DNA of 64,000 bases, from contig JAIOJX010000026.1 of assembly GCA_022376925.1 (NCBI GenBank), forward strand, positions 257,297,330 to 257,361,329. The letters run 5' to 3'. Source of the DNA: Tragulus kanchil (Eukaryota > Chordata > Mammalia > Artiodactyla > Tragulidae). The first letter of the stretch is position 1. Each line of letters begins with the position of its first letter. The translations under genes were made by a program, and so were the position numbers. Positions 61,304-64,000 of this stretch are shown here, piece after piece. The notes under the pieces were generated by a model that saw only the letters and a list, made by a program, of their open reading frames with translations, was not told the origin of the DNA and did no database searches.

Positions 61304-63415
61304 TGCTAACAGTGACAACAGTTTAGCATTAAGAGTTTCTGAGACCTGTTGTATACCAGTGTTTTGTATTTACTGTTGACTGGGTGAGCAGTCTGGAGCC
61401 ATGCTATCCCATGGCTACCTTATGAGCTCAATGTTATCAAGAACCCAAAAACTCTACATCCTTCTTTAATACACACAGCATGTGTTCTGACATTACTTTT
61501 TGATCATAGCTACAGCCCTAATTATTACTTTCTCATACAATTACATCCAAAGGTGGGAAGCAGAGTAACATGCATGAGAACTTTAAGAGAAGGGTCTCTT
61601 TTCATCAGGGAAAAAAAAAAAAACTAATTTCAGAAGACTTAGAACACGAGTCCTCTAACGGCTGAATGGCCAGAACTGATCGTATACTATTTCTGTCTGT
61701 AAGAGGTTGGGGAAGAAAGTAGCTGGACTTTTCAGTCTCTGTAGAGAAGCACAGACAGGGAGAAGGGAGTTGAGAAGGGATCTAGGTAATCAATAAACAA
61801 GTCATCTACAGATGCTTTTGTATGATTGCCCCTTCTGTGGGGTAGACAATCTAATCCTCTAAATGGAGGATAGTAAGGCAGAGCATGATATAATTGATTT
61901 TATTAATAAATTTTCATTAGTCCATTCTTCACATATCAAGATTTGTCTGTGGCATATTTCTGGCAGAAGGTGACAGGCGATTTAGAAACACCTACTTTAA
62001 GTTGCAATGTCTAATGCATTACAGGTTTAAATGAGGCTTATTTAAAATAAATTGGATCTTCCTGGCTCTTATCTGAAGATCTTTATTGCTTTTTCTTAAT
62101 CTGTCAATGTACCTTACTAGATTACCCATTTGACAGTTTTACATTGGGAGTATGAGCTGTTCTATATCATATTTGTTCACAAGACACATAAAAAAATTGA
62201 AATCAAGGCATGATGAGGGTGCACAGTTGTTGAAATAAATAGAACAGATGGTGAGAACAAATTACTTGCTGTTCAGGTAGAGAGAAGACTCATTGGAAAA
62301 GACCTGAGTTGAGCAAGCTTTCCAGCATCAATAGACCTGAGTTTGAGCAAGCTCCAGGAGATAGTTCAGGACAGGGTAGCCTGGTGTGCCACAGTGTATA
62401 AGAGTTGGATGCGACTGAACCTGAACTGAAGATGATGCTAACAGTGACAACAGTTTAGCATTAAGAGTTTCTGAGACCTGTTGTATACCAGTGTTTTGTA
62501 TTTACTGTTGACTGGGTGAGCAGTCTGGAGCCATGCTATCCCATGGCTACCTTATGAGCTCAATGTTATCAAGAACCCAAAAACTCTACATCCTTCTTTA
62601 ATACACACAGCATGTGTTCTGACATTACTTTTTGATCATAGCTACAGCCCTAATTATTACTTTCTCATACAATTACATCCAAAGGTGGGAAGCAGAGTAA
62701 CATGCATGAGAACTTTAAGAGAAGGGTCTCTCTTTTTTCATCAGGGAAAAAAAAAAAAACTAATTTCAGAAGACTTAGAACACGAGTCCTCTAACGGCTG
62801 AATGGCCAGAACTGATCGTATACTATTTCTATCTGTAAGAGGTTGGGGAAGAAAGTAGCTGGACTTTTCAGTCTCTGTAGAGAAGCACAGACAGGGAGAA
62901 GGGAGTTGAGAAGGGATCTAGGTAATCAATAAACAAGTCATCTACAGATGCTTTTGTATGATTGCCCCTTCTGTGGGGTAGACAATCTAATCCTCTAAAT
63001 GGAGGATAGTAAGGCAGAGCATGATATAATTGATTTTATTAATAAATTTTCATTAGTCCATTCTTCACATATCAAGATTTGTCTGTGGCATATTTCTGGC
63101 AGAAGGTGACAGGCGATTTAGAAACACCTACTTTAAGTTGCAATGTCTAATGCATTACAGGTTTAAATGAGGCTTATTTAAAATAAATTGGATCTTCCTG
63201 GCTCTTATCTGAAGATCTTTATTGCTTTTTCTTAATCTGTCAATGTACCTTACTAGATTACCCATTTGACAGTTTTACATTGGGAGTATGAGCTGTTCTA
63301 TATCATATTTGTTCACAAGACACATAAAAAAATTGAAATCAAGGCATGATGAGGGTGCACAGTTGTTGAAATAAATAGAACAGATGGTGAGAACAAATTA
63401 CTTGCTGTTTCAGGT
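61098..63415. repeat. Direct duplication 21 (period 1132-1183 bp) with a scrambled right-copy start
   Basis: Left copy 61098-62278, right copy 62281-63415, 2-bp junction. The first 45 bp of the right copy are a 51-bp-shorter, garbled version of BovB sequence (62281-62325 against 61098-61193), after which the copies match apart from a few bases near 61597/62729 and one C/T-type change near 61692/62828. The unit carries no gene. Confidence 0.95.
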
Positions 63416-63734
63416 GATTTTTACCTCTTTAGGTATTTGTTAAGCAAAAATATGCAATGCCTAAAATGTTTGAAATAATTTATTTAATTCTGTGGTTAAT
63501 AATTTTCTCATCACAAAAGGGAAATTCCAAAGAGAGTAACTTTTTACCTGACTGATATCTTTTAAGGAGAACTATAAAGAGAAAAAACAAATTCTCTAAA
63601 GAAAAGTGGTACAAACTTCAAATCATAACAAGCATCATTTTTCTTCATGTAAATAGTTCCACAGAATAGTTTTACCTAATAGTGAAGGATTTAACATAAT
63701 CCTTTGAAATAATTTTGTTTGAAGAATTTTAAAA
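63416..63734. other. Unduplicated AT-rich stretch
   Basis: No open frame, SINE or other repeat recognised before the LINE fragment. Confidence 0.5.
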
Positions 63735-64000
63735 CATTTTAGTGAGACCACTTAGAAGAAATGGACAGATTCTTAGAAAAGCTGAAACTTCCAAAAGACT
63801 GAAGGAGAAAGAAAAAGAAATCATGAACAAGCCAATCACAAGCACTGCAATAGAAGCCATGTTAAACAAATCTCCCAAAAAACGAAAGCCCAGGTCCAGA
63901 TGGCTTCACTGGTGAATTCCATTAAACATTTAAAGAAGAGCTAAGACCTATCTTTCTCAAATAATTCCAAAAAATCGCAGAGGAAGGAATACTTTCAAAC
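63735..64000 (+). mobile_element. L1 LINE ORF2 fragment, runs off the window edge
   Basis: Reads as the L1 ORF2 region between endonuclease and reverse transcriptase: 'gaaatggacagattcttaga', 'aagccaatcacaagcactgc', 'gcccaggtccagatggcttc', 'ctggtgaattccattaaaca', 'gcagaggaaggaatactttc'. In translation this includes the conserved 'PRSRWLH' style frame only after shifts, so the copy is degraded. L1 ORF2 encodes the endonuclease and reverse transcriptase that drive LINE and SINE retroposition; this fragment is not functional. It continues past base 64000. Confidence 0.85.

Noticed and set aside
808..63415. A CRISPR-like or satellite array suggested by regular repetition
   Set aside because: The units are unrelated to one another and each occurs only two or three times; there is no common repeat sequence, spacer pattern or leader.
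808..63415. A biological tandem-duplication system (rolling replication or template switching)
   Set aside because: Fixed unit size over unrelated sequence, noise limited to junction-facing edges and segment lengths of 1.8-5.7 kb fit unmerged contig overlaps better. It is kept only as an alternative pending read data.

Overview
The window looks like non-coding DNA from a ruminant nuclear genome. Evidence is the mix of interspersed repeats: several Bov-tA SINEs, a BovB LINE 3' end, tRNA-derived CHR-type SINEs, an L1 ORF2 fragment at the right edge and old MIR/L2 relics. Species, chromosome and intronic versus intergenic status cannot be read from the sequence. I find no protein-coding gene, rRNA, tRNA gene, CRISPR array or prokaryotic feature. 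Nearly all open frames longer than 60 codons are chance frames or translations of SINEs, and many appear twice only because the DNA under them is duplicated.

The dominant feature is a series of 21 head-to-tail direct duplications, spread from base 808 to base 63415. Each unit is about 1.02-1.19 kb, the two copies are almost identical, and they are separated by a 0-56 bp junction. The duplicated sequences are unrelated to one another; what they share is the unit length. Differences between copies concentrate in the last tens of bases of the left copy and the first tens of bases of the right copy: small deletions, scrambled SINE fragments, homopolymer changes. Segments between junctions are about 1.8-5.7 kb. 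The simplest reading is an assembly in which short contigs overlapping by about 1.1 kb, with error-rich ends, were laid end to end instead of merged. Collapsing the duplicates would remove about 23 kb and leave about 40-41 kb of true sequence. A biological origin is not excluded by sequence alone, but the constant unit size across unrelated loci argues against it.

Layout: 1-5.2 kb, MIR and L2 relics, duplications 1-2 and a young SINE; 5.2-9.7 kb, AT-rich sequence, duplication 3 and a Bov-tA; 9.7-19.7 kb, MIR/L2 relics, duplications 4-6 and Bov-tA copies; 19.7-31.8 kb, two adjacent SINEs with an (AC)n tract, duplications 7-9 and a CHR-2-like SINE; 31.8-48.5 kb, duplications 10-17 packed nearly end to end; 48.5-51.8 kb, a long unduplicated stretch; 51.8-59.6 kb, duplications 18-20, several SINEs and a possible retropseudogene; 59.6-64 kb, Bov-tA, BovB 3' end, duplication 21 and the start of an L1 ORF2 fragment.

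No genes act together here. For any reader using this as an annotation, the key caution is that apparent paired ORFs, paired SINEs and paired regulatory-looking stretches inside the duplications should be counted once.
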